Shown: positions 1-8,972 of the stretch, one piece after another
Position numbering within the stretch: position 1 is the stretch's first letter
How the letters are laid out: each line of letters begins with the position of its first letter
Source of the DNA: Rossellomorea aquimaris
Lineage (GTDB): Bacteria; Bacillota; Bacilli; Bacillales; Bacillaceae_B
Direction: 5' to 3'
NCBI RefSeq assembly: GCF_003315075.1
Contig: NZ_QNRJ01000020.1
Coordinates: 1 to 60,817 of the forward strand
Length of the DNA: 60,817 bases
Made by a program: the position numbers and the translations under genes
The notes under the pieces: model-generated
Database searches by the model: none
What the model was told of the DNA's origin: nothing
Seen by the model: the letters and a program-made list of their open reading frames with translations, nothing else

Positions 1-416
1 TACTCTATTTCTCCCTGCCATGTTGATCGACCTCCGTGTTATTTACTTAACTATAACACTAAAGTATCATACGACATCTATCCTAACAGAGGGGGGTTAC
101 CTTAATGCAGAGAAACATTTAGAATATCACCTAGTATAGTCCAATTAATCGTTCGTTTACCATCCAAGAAGGGAAAAGATGCTAATTTTTTCTATTGAAA
201 TTTAGCACTTAAATTAACTTATGTGTATCATTTTTTATCTGGATCAATATCTGAGCTTCAAAGATAACTCCTCCAAGCTATAACCTTCTACCAATACCAT
301 TTCCATTTATTTTCAATTTTTTCGCGAACAGACAGCCCCTGAAATATTCATCAATTAAATAAAAATTTAAAATAATCTTAAGGTTATGGTTTAACGATCA
401 TTCAATTAACACACTG
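1..416. other. Intergenic, no gene seen
   Basis: AT-rich stretch at the left edge, downstream of the Gabija-like operon. I see no open frame with a ribosome binding site on either strand and no clear terminator. The neighbouring gene on the left lies outside the window. Confidence 0.5.
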
Positions 417-2246
417 CTAGTAGTTCTGAGTAACGCGATTAGTAACAAATTTATTATCTTCACAGGCTTTCAATAAATCTTTCCAAAATATTGATGGATA
501 CCTAGTGAAAGGGTTCCCATTTCGGGATATATATTGATTTGACATCAATAGATAGCACACTCTCCTTGCTCTAGTAATACAAACAAAGAATAGTCTTCGG
601 TCTTCATTTACCTTTTCTTGAATACTCTCTATACGGTAATCAGGAAATACTCCCTTCTCCATTCCAATCATAATTACCACTTCATATTCGAGTCCCTTTG
701 AACTATGCCTAGTAGATAAAGAAACTTGTCCATCAGGTCTTCCTAATCTAGCAAACTGATTAAGATTATAAGTTTCAAATTCACCTTCGATTGCCTTTTT
801 CTTTAATTTAGTTAAGTAGTCAAGTTCTTCTTTAGAGTCTTCTATGGTAGACATTATCTTCTCTAAATTTAATTTTTTAATCAAGTGTATTAGCCAATTA
901 GTAAAAGAGTTTTTATGCTCGATGCTTTGTTTTATAATAGTATAAAGCTTTTTTATTTCTACTTGTTTTATCCTATTGGGCAATAAACCACCTTTTCTTT
1001 GTAGCAATTTTATCCAGTAAGATGATATTGCTTCAAATAACCCAGAGTCATTCTCTGTTAACCAATATGCACAATCCTTAATCCAAAGTACTAAATCACT
1101 CTTAGCAAATTCAAATTTAGAAACATGATAAGGAATTGAAGAATAATTCATTTCTTGTATAAGTCCATTAAGTACATATTTATCCTTAACAAGAACACAT
1201 ATTTCGTCTAAAGGAATATCTTCATTTAAACAATCTGGGATAATAGTTTCGGTAACATATTTATATTGATCATCAAGTCCTTGTTTGCAACTAATGAAAT
1301 GAAATTCTGCTTTTTCATCTGTACGATTTCCTGCTTTATATTCTCTATCGTCAATATCTAAAGCTACAGTTGAAGCATCAATAATGTCCTGATTACTTCT
1401 ATAGTTTGTCTTGAGTTCAATTGGTAGTAAACCAAAATTCTCATATAGTTCAAAAAAATAATCAGGATGGGCACCATTAAAACCATAAATTGATTGGTCA
1501 GGGTCACCTACTGCAAAGATCTTTATATTAGTAAATTTAAGAAATGCGAGTATCAATTCATGTAGGGGCTTTCCAAAATCCTGATATTCATCAACAAGTA
1601 TCCAGGGGAACTTGCTCTCTAAACATTTTCTTACATACTCCTCTTTTCTTATAAGGGTAAGAGAATATTTAATTATTTCAATAAAGTCAGATTTATGTAA
1701 CTCTTTTAGCCTTTTTTCATATACACTAGCAATATCTCGCACCAGTTCATTTGAATTAACAAAAACGTTGCTGTGACCAATAATGGAGTGACTTCTCTCA
1801 GTATCCATTTCTTCTATTCTTACATCATATTCACCTATGCCTTTTTCGATTAAAATATCATTAAATAGTTTTTTCTTTTCTGTTTGCGAAATGATATCTA
1901 GAAAGATGGTTTCTGGACCCCTATAATATTTTGAATATGGGATAATTACTTGAGATATGCAGAAAGAATGAACTGTCCCTAAATAAACATTTTCTCTCTT
2001 TTGATAGCCCATATTATGAAGTCTCTTTGAAAACTCCTTAGAAGAATCTTTGCTATAAGTAATACAAGCCAACCCTCTGGGCTCATTGATATTTTCTGTT
2101 AAAAGTTTCATAATCTTAAGCGTAATCACTGTTGTTTTTCCGCTTCCAGGTCCAGCCTTAACAACTGTTGACTGATTTGTCTTATATGCTAAAAGCTGTT
2201 CTGCGTCCTTTTGAATTAAAGCAAGCTTTTCTTTGTATATATCCAT
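417..2246 (-). CDS. gajB: UvrD/PcrA-like helicase, Gabija GajB-like
   Basis: A 609-aa superfamily 1 helicase. Visible motifs in order: Walker A AGPGSGKTT (about residue 33), DEYQD Walker B (about 218), GDPDQSIYGFNG (motif III), TNYRS (motif IV), STRHSSKGLEYE (motif V) and a VCITRARR motif VI near the C-terminus. The ATG overlaps the stop of the preceding nuclease gene by one base (TAATG), so the two are translationally coupled. OLD-type nuclease plus UvrD-like helicase is the gene pair of the Gabija anti-phage system. This copy is longer than the roughly 500-aa GajB I know from Bacillus cereus, so another OLD/helicase pair remains possible. Family call is firm; the Gabija name is inference. 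Confidence 0.7.
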   Translation of the reverse strand: MDIYKEKLALIQKDAEQLLAYKTNQSTVVKAGPGSGKTTVITLKIMKLLTENINEPRGLACITYSKDSSKEFSKRLHNMGYQKRENVYLGTVHSFCISQVIIPYSKYYRGPETIFLDIISQTEKKKLFNDILIEKGIGEYDVRIEEMDTERSHSIIGHSNVFVNSNELVRDIASVYEKRLKELHKSDFIEIIKYSLTLIRKEEYVRKCLESKFPWILVDEYQDFGKPLHELILAFLKFTNIKIFAVGDPDQSIYGFNGAHPDYFFELYENFGLLPIELKTNYRSNQDIIDASTVALDIDDREYKAGNRTDEKAEFHFISCKQGLDDQYKYVTETIIPDCLNEDIPLDEICVLVKDKYVLNGLIQEMNYSSIPYHVSKFEFAKSDLVLWIKDCAYWLTENDSGLFEAISSYWIKLLQRKGGLLPNRIKQVEIKKLYTIIKQSIEHKNSFTNWLIHLIKKLNLEKIMSTIEDSKEELDYLTKLKKKAIEGEFETYNLNQFARLGRPDGQVSLSTRHSSKGLEYEVVIMIGMEKGVFPDYRIESIQEKVNEDRRLFFVCITRARRVCYLLMSNQYISRNGNPFTRYPSIFWKDLLKACEDNKFVTNRVTQNY

Positions 2247-4246
2247 TAAATTTCATCCACTTTAGAGTATATTTTATTAATTGCATTAGCTATATAACTT
2301 GGAATCATATCCTCAGTAGCAAATATGGATAACTGTTGAGCAAACCTTCCTTTTCCAATTTGTGAATGGCTTCCTTCAATTTTATTTAAACAAGAATGGT
2401 AATTACCAATTTCAAAATCTTTCTTAAAGTTAGATCTCTGCTTCTCTCCACCGAATGTTAGCTCATTAAAAATATTTATGAAAATGTTTTCTGCAGTATT
2501 TGATGGATTATAACTTTCCATCATATCAATCTCCATTGTGTGGACTCCAATAAAGAAGCCTATTCCCTCAAAGAATTCATCCTGCTGTGCATATTCTATT
2601 GGAATTGCGCACCTTTCAACAAGTTTTAAACTCCTTACTAATTTACTTATCCTATCGTTTCCATCGTATCCATACTTATCGTGTTCATCCTCACAAGCAA
2701 TACCAAACTTCTTTGCAACACCATCTTCGCCTTCTATCAAGATATAATAATCGCCGTCTGTTATTACAACATATGGGATACCAAGGGAAGCTAAAAATTT
2801 CACATATGGCTCAAAGTTTGTTGAGTTAACATTGCAACAAATAATTCCTTTTTTATCCAAACCTTTACCTAACTCCTCCGCAAACCTTGGAATTAGATAT
2901 TCTTCAGCAACCCCCTCAACTAGAATAACGCCTCTACCAAAATAAATTTCACCTCTCTTAATATCTAAATATCTCTCTAAATCCATTCTGTCTCTTGGTT
3001 CTAACTTTAAATTTGCAGTGGTATTAACATGAGTCCCAGATTTAGTTGGTCTGAGATGAACAATAGATTCAATTGGGGCAACAGATGTTATATGAGGTGA
3101 ATGGGTAGTCATAATAATTGATGTATTCTTTTTCATAACATCTTTATAAATAACTCTTTGTAAAGCAGGATGAAGATGAGATTCTGGTTCTTCAATTGCC
3201 AGTATAGTAAACCCATCGCTTGAGGAATGGAAGGTATCCATAAATCCATATAGTTGTTCCAAAGTTTCATCCGATATTTCATTTTTCAATATATAGTTGT
3301 TTTTAGAGTTTAAATCGTAACTATCCCTTAAAACCTCACTACCTTCCTCACTTAACAACAATGTAAATACATCATTTTTTAATACTGAAGGTATGGTTTT
3401 ATCCTCTAAATAGTATAAAACTAATGTGATGTATAGAATGTTATTTATACCCAAACTGGTCTCACTGGTATGTCTACGATTTTCGCCAACTAATAGTTTC
3501 AAGGTATTTAGAATCCTATTTGGGTCAATTTCAACTGTTTCTAAAGATACCTTTGAATCTACCTGCTTTCCGATTATATCCGAGAATCTAGAAGATATGT
3601 TATTTGTTAAATCTACTAACTCGTCTATAGAAAGGACTTCATCACTTTTCTCTTTTAAAGAATTAGCTATTTCTTCAAGCTCTTCTTTACGTATGTCATA
3701 TTGTTTAATTAATTTTGATATAGGTGATTTTCTTGAATTCTTAAGTTCGGACTCAACATCTCTTATTGCATCAATCACGCTCATGTTTAGGAACCGACGA
3801 TGGTAATGATTGAATGGTTTATCTTCATTTTCACCTTGAAAAATAATGTATTGATAATCAATATTTCCATCATCCCTGACCTTTGGAAAATATCGATAAG
3901 TTAAACGTAATGTGGGAGGACTAAAATTAACTGATGCACCATCGAGGACAGAAAGTATAGTCTTGTTGTGTTCAAAGCCCCTTAGTTCAATAGAAATTTC
4001 TATTACTTCATTATTTTTCATTGGTTCTTCTATTCCTTCATGGAAGTCACTATCTAATAAGAAGCGGTCTTCGTCATTTAAAGTAGGATCTAGTATTAAT
4101 CTTAATGCTCTTATGAAATTTGTTTTTCCAACATTATTTTCTCCTATTATTATTTGCTTATGATTTAACTGAGCATCTACATCCTTAAAGTTACGAAAAT
4201 TCTTCATCCTAATTCTCGATATGTAAGGTGATTTAGGTATTTTCAA
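2246..4246 (-). CDS. gajA: OLD-family ATPase-TOPRIM nuclease, Gabija GajA-like
   Basis: A 666-aa protein with an N-terminal ABC/SMC-type ATPase and a C-terminal TOPRIM nuclease. Seen: Walker A GENNVGKTN (about residue 36), signature and Walker B region LAIEEPESHLHP (about 353), the H-loop MTTHSPH, then TOPRIM motifs LVEGVAEEYLIP (about 438) and VITDGDY (about 495). The start is TTG with a strong GGAGGGGA site 6 bases upstream; no better ATG is available. It is the first gene of a two-gene operon with the helicase. In characterised Gabija systems the ATPase holds the nuclease inactive until nucleotide pools fall during infection; that role here is inferred from family and gene order. At 666 aa it is longer than the roughly 580-aa reference GajA. 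Confidence 0.7.
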   Translation of the reverse strand: MKIPKSPYISRIRMKNFRNFKDVDAQLNHKQIIIGENNVGKTNFIRALRLILDPTLNDEDRFLLDSDFHEGIEEPMKNNEVIEISIELRGFEHNKTILSVLDGASVNFSPPTLRLTYRYFPKVRDDGNIDYQYIIFQGENEDKPFNHYHRRFLNMSVIDAIRDVESELKNSRKSPISKLIKQYDIRKEELEEIANSLKEKSDEVLSIDELVDLTNNISSRFSDIIGKQVDSKVSLETVEIDPNRILNTLKLLVGENRRHTSETSLGINNILYITLVLYYLEDKTIPSVLKNDVFTLLLSEEGSEVLRDSYDLNSKNNYILKNEISDETLEQLYGFMDTFHSSSDGFTILAIEEPESHLHPALQRVIYKDVMKKNTSIIMTTHSPHITSVAPIESIVHLRPTKSGTHVNTTANLKLEPRDRMDLERYLDIKRGEIYFGRGVILVEGVAEEYLIPRFAEELGKGLDKKGIICCNVNSTNFEPYVKFLASLGIPYVVITDGDYYILIEGEDGVAKKFGIACEDEHDKYGYDGNDRISKLVRSLKLVERCAIPIEYAQQDEFFEGIGFFIGVHTMEIDMMESYNPSNTAENIFINIFNELTFGGEKQRSNFKKDFEIGNYHSCLNKIEGSHSQIGKGRFAQQLSIFATEDMIPSYIANAINKIYSKVDEI

Positions 4247-4263
4247 AATATCCCCTCCGAATG

Positions 4264-4289
4264 TACTAGTTGAATTAACTTAACTAGTA
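4264..4289. promoter_or_regulatory. Inverted repeat upstream of Gabija-like operon
   Basis: TACTAGTT and AACTAGTA form perfect 8-bp arms separated by 10 bases, directly upstream of the ribosome binding site of the nuclease gene. The position fits an operator or a 5' leader hairpin. No known regulator was recognised. Confidence 0.4.
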
Positions 4290-4947
4290 TTATTTATCAG
4301 GATTATTTTACTAAACATTTCGACTTATGTATTATATTGTAAACTTAATAAATATAGCATGATAGTTTGATTTTTATTCTTTTTCTTCAAAAAACTCACT
4401 TAATCATCAAAATATATTCTTTTGAGCATATTAAATTTGTAATAACTGATCTTTGTTTTCAATCACAATAATTGAAGAGAATAATTACCGGGTTAAAAAA
4501 ATTCAAATAATAGTAATCAATGCGACGAATGGGCATATGTGAGGTTTCCTAATATGAACTAAAAATTGAAAATTTCGCTAATTATTAAAAAGCCTTTTAA
4601 CGGCATAATCTATTAAATTATTATGGTTATTTATTTTATTTGACCACGTTCTTTATTTCCTTATTTTTCTAAAATATACTTATACATATTTATTATCTTT
4701 ACTTATTCTTTTTTCTTAATTTTTATTTTTTATTAATTCATGCTTATAAGCACCATCTAAGATACGAAGAAAAACCACCTAAACGAAAAGGCGGCCACCA
4801 TAAATTTTAATTCATATTAAAAATCGTCTAAGTATCTTTTTTTTTTGAAAACGGCGCAATATTTCATTAGGGAAGAGGATATAATGGTTGTTTATTTTAA
4901 ACCTGATATAGAATCCTTACTGTTTATTTATCTCTACTCAAGACCGT
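4290..4947. other. AT-rich intergenic region
   Basis: About 650 bases separating the start of the Gabija-like operon from the end of yokU, both on the minus strand. It should hold the Gabija-like promoter (a TATAAT-like hexamer on the minus strand near 4331 is visible, without a convincing -35) and the kamA-yokU terminator. No open frame with a ribosome site is seen. Confidence 0.45.
4766..4799 (-). terminator. Terminator of kamA-yokU
   Basis: On the minus strand CCGCCT and AGGTGG pair (one G-U) around a short loop, followed by TTTTTCTT. It lies about 150 bases past the yokU stop. Confidence 0.5.
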
Positions 4948-5235
4948 TCAATCAAAGCGGAAATAATTTCTTTTAAGTTTCCGCTCCATTTTCACCAAAT
5001 CCCTGTAAGAAACCTCATCACCAAGCTGGTCGGTTTCAATTAGAAGAAGTTGATCTTCAATTTCAATTGTTATCGCTTCTTCGGTATACACGATACCGCA
5101 GTTGTTGCAGAGGATCTGAGGGGTTTCGGAAATTTTAATAGCTTTTGAACCATCAGGAAGTTCCCATAATACGTTCCCATTGCTTCTATATGCTTGCAGG
5201 TCTTCGCACCACTGGCATTTAAATCTATTATTCAT
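4948..5235 (-). CDS. yokU: YokU-family zinc-ribbon-like protein
   Basis: A 95-aa protein with two CxxC pairs (CQWC at residues 8-11 and CNNC at about 43-46), a likely zinc ribbon, followed by an acidic then basic C-terminal half. Its ATG overlaps the end of kamA by 8 bases (ATGAATAA), so the two are one translational unit. YokU-type proteins are known from Bacillus, here placed with lysine 2,3-aminomutase; a biochemical role is not known to me. The size and cysteine layout fit the family. Confidence 0.75.
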   Translation of the reverse strand: MNNRFKCQWCEDLQAYRSNGNVLWELPDGSKAIKISETPQILCNNCGIVYTEEAITIEIEDQLLLIETDQLGDEVSYRDLVKMERKLKRNYFRFD

Positions 5236-6628
5236 GGCTGGAATCCGCCTTTTCCATTTTTCTGAGCTGAGCCCGATATTTTTTCTCTTTCAGTTCATCT
5301 CTCTTCTCACGGAAGTCTTTAAGTGATTTGTGTTCCGGATTTGACACATACGTTTCACGCCGATTCAATCTTTGTAATCCTTCCGGAACAAGGGAAGATT
5401 TCGATTCATTCAAAAGACCATGGATGCCGATATCTGATTTATCGCCTTTCATATGGTAAATTGAATTGAAGTAGTCATCCGCTCTCCCAGCAATATAATT
5501 TTCAGGCTCTGGATAAGTCGTAATAACCCCTTCAAAATTGCGAAGCACCACTTTTTCTGCACTTTGTGAAATCATATAATTCGGCTGCAGTGCAATCTTC
5601 CCACCTCCACCAGGAGCATCACAAACAAAGGTTGGCACAGCATAGCCCGAAGTATGCCCCCGCAGCCCTTCAATTATCTCTAGTCCCTTTGAAACCGGTG
5701 CTCGAAAGTGTCCAATCCCTTCAGACAAGTCACATTGATAGATATAATATGGTCTAACACGAATTTTGACAAGATCGTGCATTAGTTTCTTCATAATCGG
5801 CACACTGTCATTTATTCCTGCCAGGATTACTGCCTGATTTCCGACCGGAACACCTGCATCAACAAGCATTTCGCAGGCTTTTTTGCTTTCTTCTGTAATT
5901 TCTATACTGGTATTAAAGTGAGTGTTTACCCAGACTGGATGATATTTCTTTAAAATATTACAAAGATTTTCTGTGATACGTTGAGGAAAAACAACAGGTG
6001 CCCTCGTTCCAATTCTGATGATTTCCACATGAGGGATGTCCCTTAGATTTTTAAGTATATATTCTAGAATATTATCGTTGATTAATAGTCCGTCACCTCC
6101 TGATAACAATACATCCCTTACTTTGGGACTCTCACGAATATATTGAATGGCGGCATCCAGTTGCTTTTTAGGCACCCCCATCCCGATTTGTCCAGAAAAC
6201 CGCCTTCTTGTACAGTATCGACAATACATCGAACATTGGTTGGTGACTAAGAATAGTACTCGGTCAGGATAACGATGAGTCAGGCCGGGTACTGGTGAAT
6301 CTTCGTCTTCTTGAAGAGGATCTTCAAGATCATACTTGGTCTTGTGAATTTCCTGTCCTATTGGTACAGATTGCATTCGGATGGGACAGCGCGGATCGCC
6401 TTCATTCATCAACCAGGCATAATAAGGTGTAATATTTAGAGGGATGGTTTTAGTTGAAATTCTGATCCCCTCTTCTTCTTCTGGTGTCAGATTCACTACT
6501 TTCTTCAAGTCATCTAGTGTCCTGATTGTATTGGTGAGCTGCCACAACCAATCGTTCCATTGATCATCTGTAACATCTTTCCACAGCTTGATTTCCTTCC
6601 AGTCCCGATTCGGTTTATAAAGATGCAT
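5228..6628 (-). CDS. kamA: Lysine 2,3-aminomutase
   Basis: Radical SAM, PLP-dependent enzyme converting L-lysine to L-beta-lysine. The cluster motif CSMYCRYCTRR (CxxxCxxC, about residue 129 of this start) is plain, followed by LLSGGDGLL (GGD SAM-binding region) and a lysine-rich PLP-side C-terminal half with the FVCDAPGGGGKI segment. I start it at ATG 6628, 8 bases after GGAGG, giving 466 aa; the open frame extends 9 codons further to a TTG without its own site. The length matches the Bacillus enzyme (about 470 aa). It lies upstream of and overlapping yokU. Beta-lysine is used in lysine catabolism or as precursor of the osmolyte N-acetyl-beta-lysine; the acetyltransferase partner is not in the window. 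Confidence 0.93.
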   Translation of the reverse strand: MHLYKPNRDWKEIKLWKDVTDDQWNDWLWQLTNTIRTLDDLKKVVNLTPEEEEGIRISTKTIPLNITPYYAWLMNEGDPRCPIRMQSVPIGQEIHKTKYDLEDPLQEDEDSPVPGLTHRYPDRVLFLVTNQCSMYCRYCTRRRFSGQIGMGVPKKQLDAAIQYIRESPKVRDVLLSGGDGLLINDNILEYILKNLRDIPHVEIIRIGTRAPVVFPQRITENLCNILKKYHPVWVNTHFNTSIEITEESKKACEMLVDAGVPVGNQAVILAGINDSVPIMKKLMHDLVKIRVRPYYIYQCDLSEGIGHFRAPVSKGLEIIEGLRGHTSGYAVPTFVCDAPGGGGKIALQPNYMISQSAEKVVLRNFEGVITTYPEPENYIAGRADDYFNSIYHMKGDKSDIGIHGLLNESKSSLVPEGLQRLNRRETYVSNPEHKSLKDFREKRDELKEKKYRAQLRKMEKADSSHE

Positions 6629-6762
6629 CTTCACAACCTCCACCAACCTTTCCAAAAATTCGCTTTAACATTCGTATGTGCGTAGAGTAGCCTAAGAATA
6701 CTGAATGCCCTCAAGGCTTCTCCTTATAATCGGCTTATAGTTTTTCCAGATTTTACAATTAT

Positions 6763-7008
6763 TCATTTTGTTAAAATTGATGCAATTTTCAAGCTTAACT
6801 GCTTCCATAACGATATATAGACAAAGATTTTTCCCTTTTTAAAATCGCTAATTCTATATTCTTCGTCATGTAGCGGTACAAAGTAGAGAGTACATACTTC
6901 TCTGTAAACTATTCCGATAATTGTTTTCCCTGGCAACAAACCATTCAACGTTAAGATAAATAATTCAAGTTGCTGAACTTGTGAAAAATTATTTGTTACT
7001 TCATTCAC
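6763..7008 (-). CDS. Hypothetical 81-aa protein
   Basis: A short frame 5' of kamA on the same strand. No recognisable domain; hydrophobic stretches (residues 14-36) alternate with charged ones, and no clear membrane anchor is seen. The upstream AAAAAGTGA is a weak ribosome site, and the ATG overlaps the stop of a short upstream in-frame remnant. It could be a decayed gene end rather than a live gene. Confidence 0.35.
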   Translation of the reverse strand: MNEVTNNFSQVQQLELFILTLNGLLPGKTIIGIVYREVCTLYFVPLHDEEYRISDFKKGKIFVYISLWKQLSLKIASILTK

Positions 7009-7412
7009 TTTTTAATAATTTGATCATGAATAAAGTAAGCGCTACCCCCCTCACCTATTGCCGCCAACAATAATTCGGCTTGCTTTCAGAATATTTTCTC
7101 GTGTTTGTGATTCCTAATCAGGCTTGGGCTTAAGTTAACAAACACTTCTTCTAACATTACCTATTTTCAACCGCTTGCTGCAGAGATCCTGATTTGGTTT
7201 ATATGACAGTAAGAAGTGGGTGATCTGTTCATGAGATTGCTTGGTCATAGCATCCTTTTTAAGAAACATATGAAACAGTTAGACGATATATGAAATATTT
7301 AACTTTATTAAGACGTTTAGTTCATTCTTACCACCTCAAATCTAACACAGGCATTAAAAGAACAACCTACTAATCCGTAAGTTGTTCGCTAAAATTATTC
7401 CACCTCAATAAA
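7009..7412. other. Intergenic region, possible decayed coding remnant
   Basis: On the minus strand a short reading frame of about 26 codons (start of remnant ..KQAELLLAAIGEG..) runs up to the ATG of the 81-aa gene and is preceded by a stop; it has no start site. I see no complete gene. The right part holds the small-gene terminator listed separately. Confidence 0.3.
7356..7387 (-). terminator. Terminator of module copy 1
   Basis: On the minus strand GAACAAC and GTTGTTC pair, with a further 3-bp stem inside, followed by TTTTAAT. It sits just past the stop of the 63-aa gene of module copy 1. Copy 2 has no equivalent. Confidence 0.45.
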
Positions 7413-7604
7413 CTACAGATTTACTTTAATTATAATCTTCTCAAAGAGAAGGCAACTCTCACCAGAATATCTCCTTTGTGTATTTGAATACAACAACTGA
7501 AATGCTTTCGCCATAAGAACTATATTAGGTTCATTTCTATTTATACGGGTGCAGGGCGGCTTTTTAAAGTTTTCTTCATTTGATATTTCTTTCACCTTTA
7601 TCAC
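7413..7604 (-). CDS. Small conserved protein of duplicated module, copy 1
   Basis: A 63-aa frame starting at GTG. Its first 45 or so residues match a frame at the same relative place in module copy 2 (both share KPPCTRI, NEPNI, LMAKAF and LYSN), while the tails differ. Conservation of the reading frame between two diverged copies supports that it is translated. A second in-frame GTG three codons on could be the true start. No function recognised; the basic, cysteine-containing middle is its only notable feature. Confidence 0.5.
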   Translation of the reverse strand: MIKVKEISNEENFKKPPCTRINRNEPNIVLMAKAFQLLYSNTQRRYSGESCLLFEKIIIKVNL

Positions 7605-7646
7605 CGCTTTCAGTTTCTTAGGAAGTATAATTAACTTACACCTAAC

Positions 7647-7808
7647 TTATTTCATTCTTAGGTTCTTTAGTATAGATTTTTGAAGTTGCTCTTGATCTTC
7701 CTTATTCTCTATTTGGTCTTCCTCCTTTTCTAATTCTTGTAACCATTCCTCCAATAGCTGAATTCTCCTTTTTTTCAATAACTCATTTTCTTCATTGCTT
7801 TTAGACAA
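7647..7808 (-). CDS. Small Glu/Lys-rich protein of module, copy 1
   Basis: A 53-aa frame with TTG start, too short for most gene finders. AGGAGG lies 8 bases upstream, inside the right arm of a terminator-like hairpin. The product is highly charged (LLEEWLQELEKEE region) and should form a single amphipathic helix or coiled coil. The module's second copy keeps the TTG start, the ribosome site and the IQ.LEEWL pattern, which argues for real translation. Function unknown; a partner or regulator of the 281-aa protein is a guess from position. Confidence 0.5.
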   Translation of the reverse strand: MSKSNEENELLKKRRIQLLEEWLQELEKEEDQIENKEDQEQLQKSILKNLRMK

Positions 7809-7814
7809 ATAAAA

Positions 7815-7835
7815 AACCTCCTTTAAAAGGAGGTT
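7815..7835 (-). terminator. Hairpin with embedded ribosome binding site, copy 1
   Basis: AACCTCCTTT and AAAGGAGGTT pair perfectly and are followed on the minus strand by TTTTTTATTT, a classical intrinsic terminator after the 281-aa gene. The right arm is also the AGGAGG used by the TTG-started 53-aa gene, so folding would both end transcription and hide the site. Confidence 0.65.
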
Positions 7836-7861
7836 CTACATTTTTGACTTATCAAATAGGG

Positions 7862-7881
7862 TTGCACTTTAAAAAGTGCAA
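7862..7881. promoter_or_regulatory. 20-bp palindrome at 3' end of 281-aa gene
   Basis: TTGCACTTT and AAAGTGCAA arms around AA. It contains the last codons and the stop of the 281-aa gene. A shorter palindrome of the same core (CACTTTT/AAAAGTG) lies upstream of the gene at 8765, and a TTGCACTT half site covers its start codon at 8709-8716. Confidence 0.6.
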
Positions 7882-8714
7882 TACAAGCTCCTGAATTCCA
7901 TAGGTAAACAAATTGGGGAATTGTTTTTAAGGTTAATTATAAAAGTGAAATTTTTTTGAGTTTTAATTACGGTGTCCATGTACCCAAAGGTAAAATGATA
8001 TTTCTGAAATAGTTCTATTAAAGGAACAATCTCACTCATTGTACAATTCGGATTAAATACCTCAATAATTAACCCGCCCTTAATCCGTTCTATCCGTAGG
8101 AATAAGGGATTAGGAACATCTTGATTAATTATTATTCCTCTTACATCATGTGTTGATTCTGCGAGAGAAAAACCCTCTAATTCACTTTTCAACCAAACAA
8201 GGCTCTTTTTAGAATCATATAAGTAACTAAAGTGCTGGACTGTCCAAGAAAGTTCGGGGAATTCTTCTTCTAACCACGAAAAAGGAACCCTCGATAATAT
8301 TGCAAGAAAAGCAACAACCTCTTTTGAAACTTTTGAGTGTCTCGTAATATCTCGTATTTTAGGTTTGTGTTTTTTCCTTACTTTCTCTTTGTGTTTTCCC
8401 AGATATCTTCTGATTGTATCGTGAGAGATACCATAAAGAGAATAAAGTTGTTGTTGAGAAAATCCTATTATTTCATCTTCCATGAGTATTAAACGCCTAG
8501 AATACAAAGAAAACCTTAGCAGGTAGTCTGAGTAAAATCCCATATCCATTTTTAAAAAAATTAATTCGGGCCACTGAAGGATGACCCTTCCTAGTGAGTC
8601 CTTACGTGTTCTAATATACTCTTCTTCGTCCACCAACCCTCCGAGATAATCTTTAAGACTAATGCTGATGTACTTAAATTTGTTAAATATATATTCTGGA
8701 ATCTGTTGTTGCAC
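7869..8714 (-). CDS. 281-aa helix-turn-helix protein, module copy 1
   Basis: I do not recognise a named family. Starts at GTG with GGTGAT close upstream; the identical start arrangement occurs in copy 2. A helix-turn-helix is visible at about residues 86-104 (QQLYSLYGISHDTIRRYLGK), followed by a very basic linker (KEKVRKKHKPKIRD). The C-terminal half is beta-rich with no metal or catalytic motif I can name. The gene lies between two palindromes of one core sequence, which suggests a DNA-binding protein acting on its own unit, either autoregulatory or in recombination. It diverges from the recombinase trio 465 bases away. The paralogue at 49133 is mostly identical, with conservative changes spread along the length. 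Confidence 0.7.
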   Translation of the reverse strand: MQQQIPEYIFNKFKYISISLKDYLGGLVDEEEYIRTRKDSLGRVILQWPELIFLKMDMGFYSDYLLRFSLYSRRLILMEDEIIGFSQQQLYSLYGISHDTIRRYLGKHKEKVRKKHKPKIRDITRHSKVSKEVVAFLAILSRVPFSWLEEEFPELSWTVQHFSYLYDSKKSLVWLKSELEGFSLAESTHDVRGIIINQDVPNPLFLRIERIKGGLIIEVFNPNCTMSEIVPLIELFQKYHFTFGYMDTVIKTQKNFTFIINLKNNSPICLPMEFRSLYCTF

Positions 8715-8764
8715 TTATATCACCAGAACAAATATAACTTAACAAAATTCATACATCACCGTTC

Positions 8765-8778
8765 CACTTTTAAAAGTG
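8765..8778. promoter_or_regulatory. 14-bp palindrome upstream of HTH gene, copy 1
   Basis: CACTTTTAAAAGTG, a perfect palindrome about 50 bases upstream of the GTG start. It shares its core with the palindrome at the gene's 3' end. The placement fits an operator or an element-end binding site. Confidence 0.55.
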
Positions 8779-8972
8779 CATTCTATTATCGGCTAAAGTT
8801 TCTGCTATATGATTGTTCGTGTGTTGGAAAAATGGCTTAGATTTATGAGCGGAGTAATAATTAAAGGTTTTATTTAAAAATCCTGAATGAATTAATTGAA
8901 TAAGTTTCATTGCTTCCAACACCTCCTTTTCTAAAAATTCAATCACAAAAACTTTAGCGCGATAAAGAAAAG

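Noticed and set aside
6629..6655. TTG-started extension of kamA
   Set aside because: The ATG at 6628 has an ideal GGAGG; the extension encodes that site.
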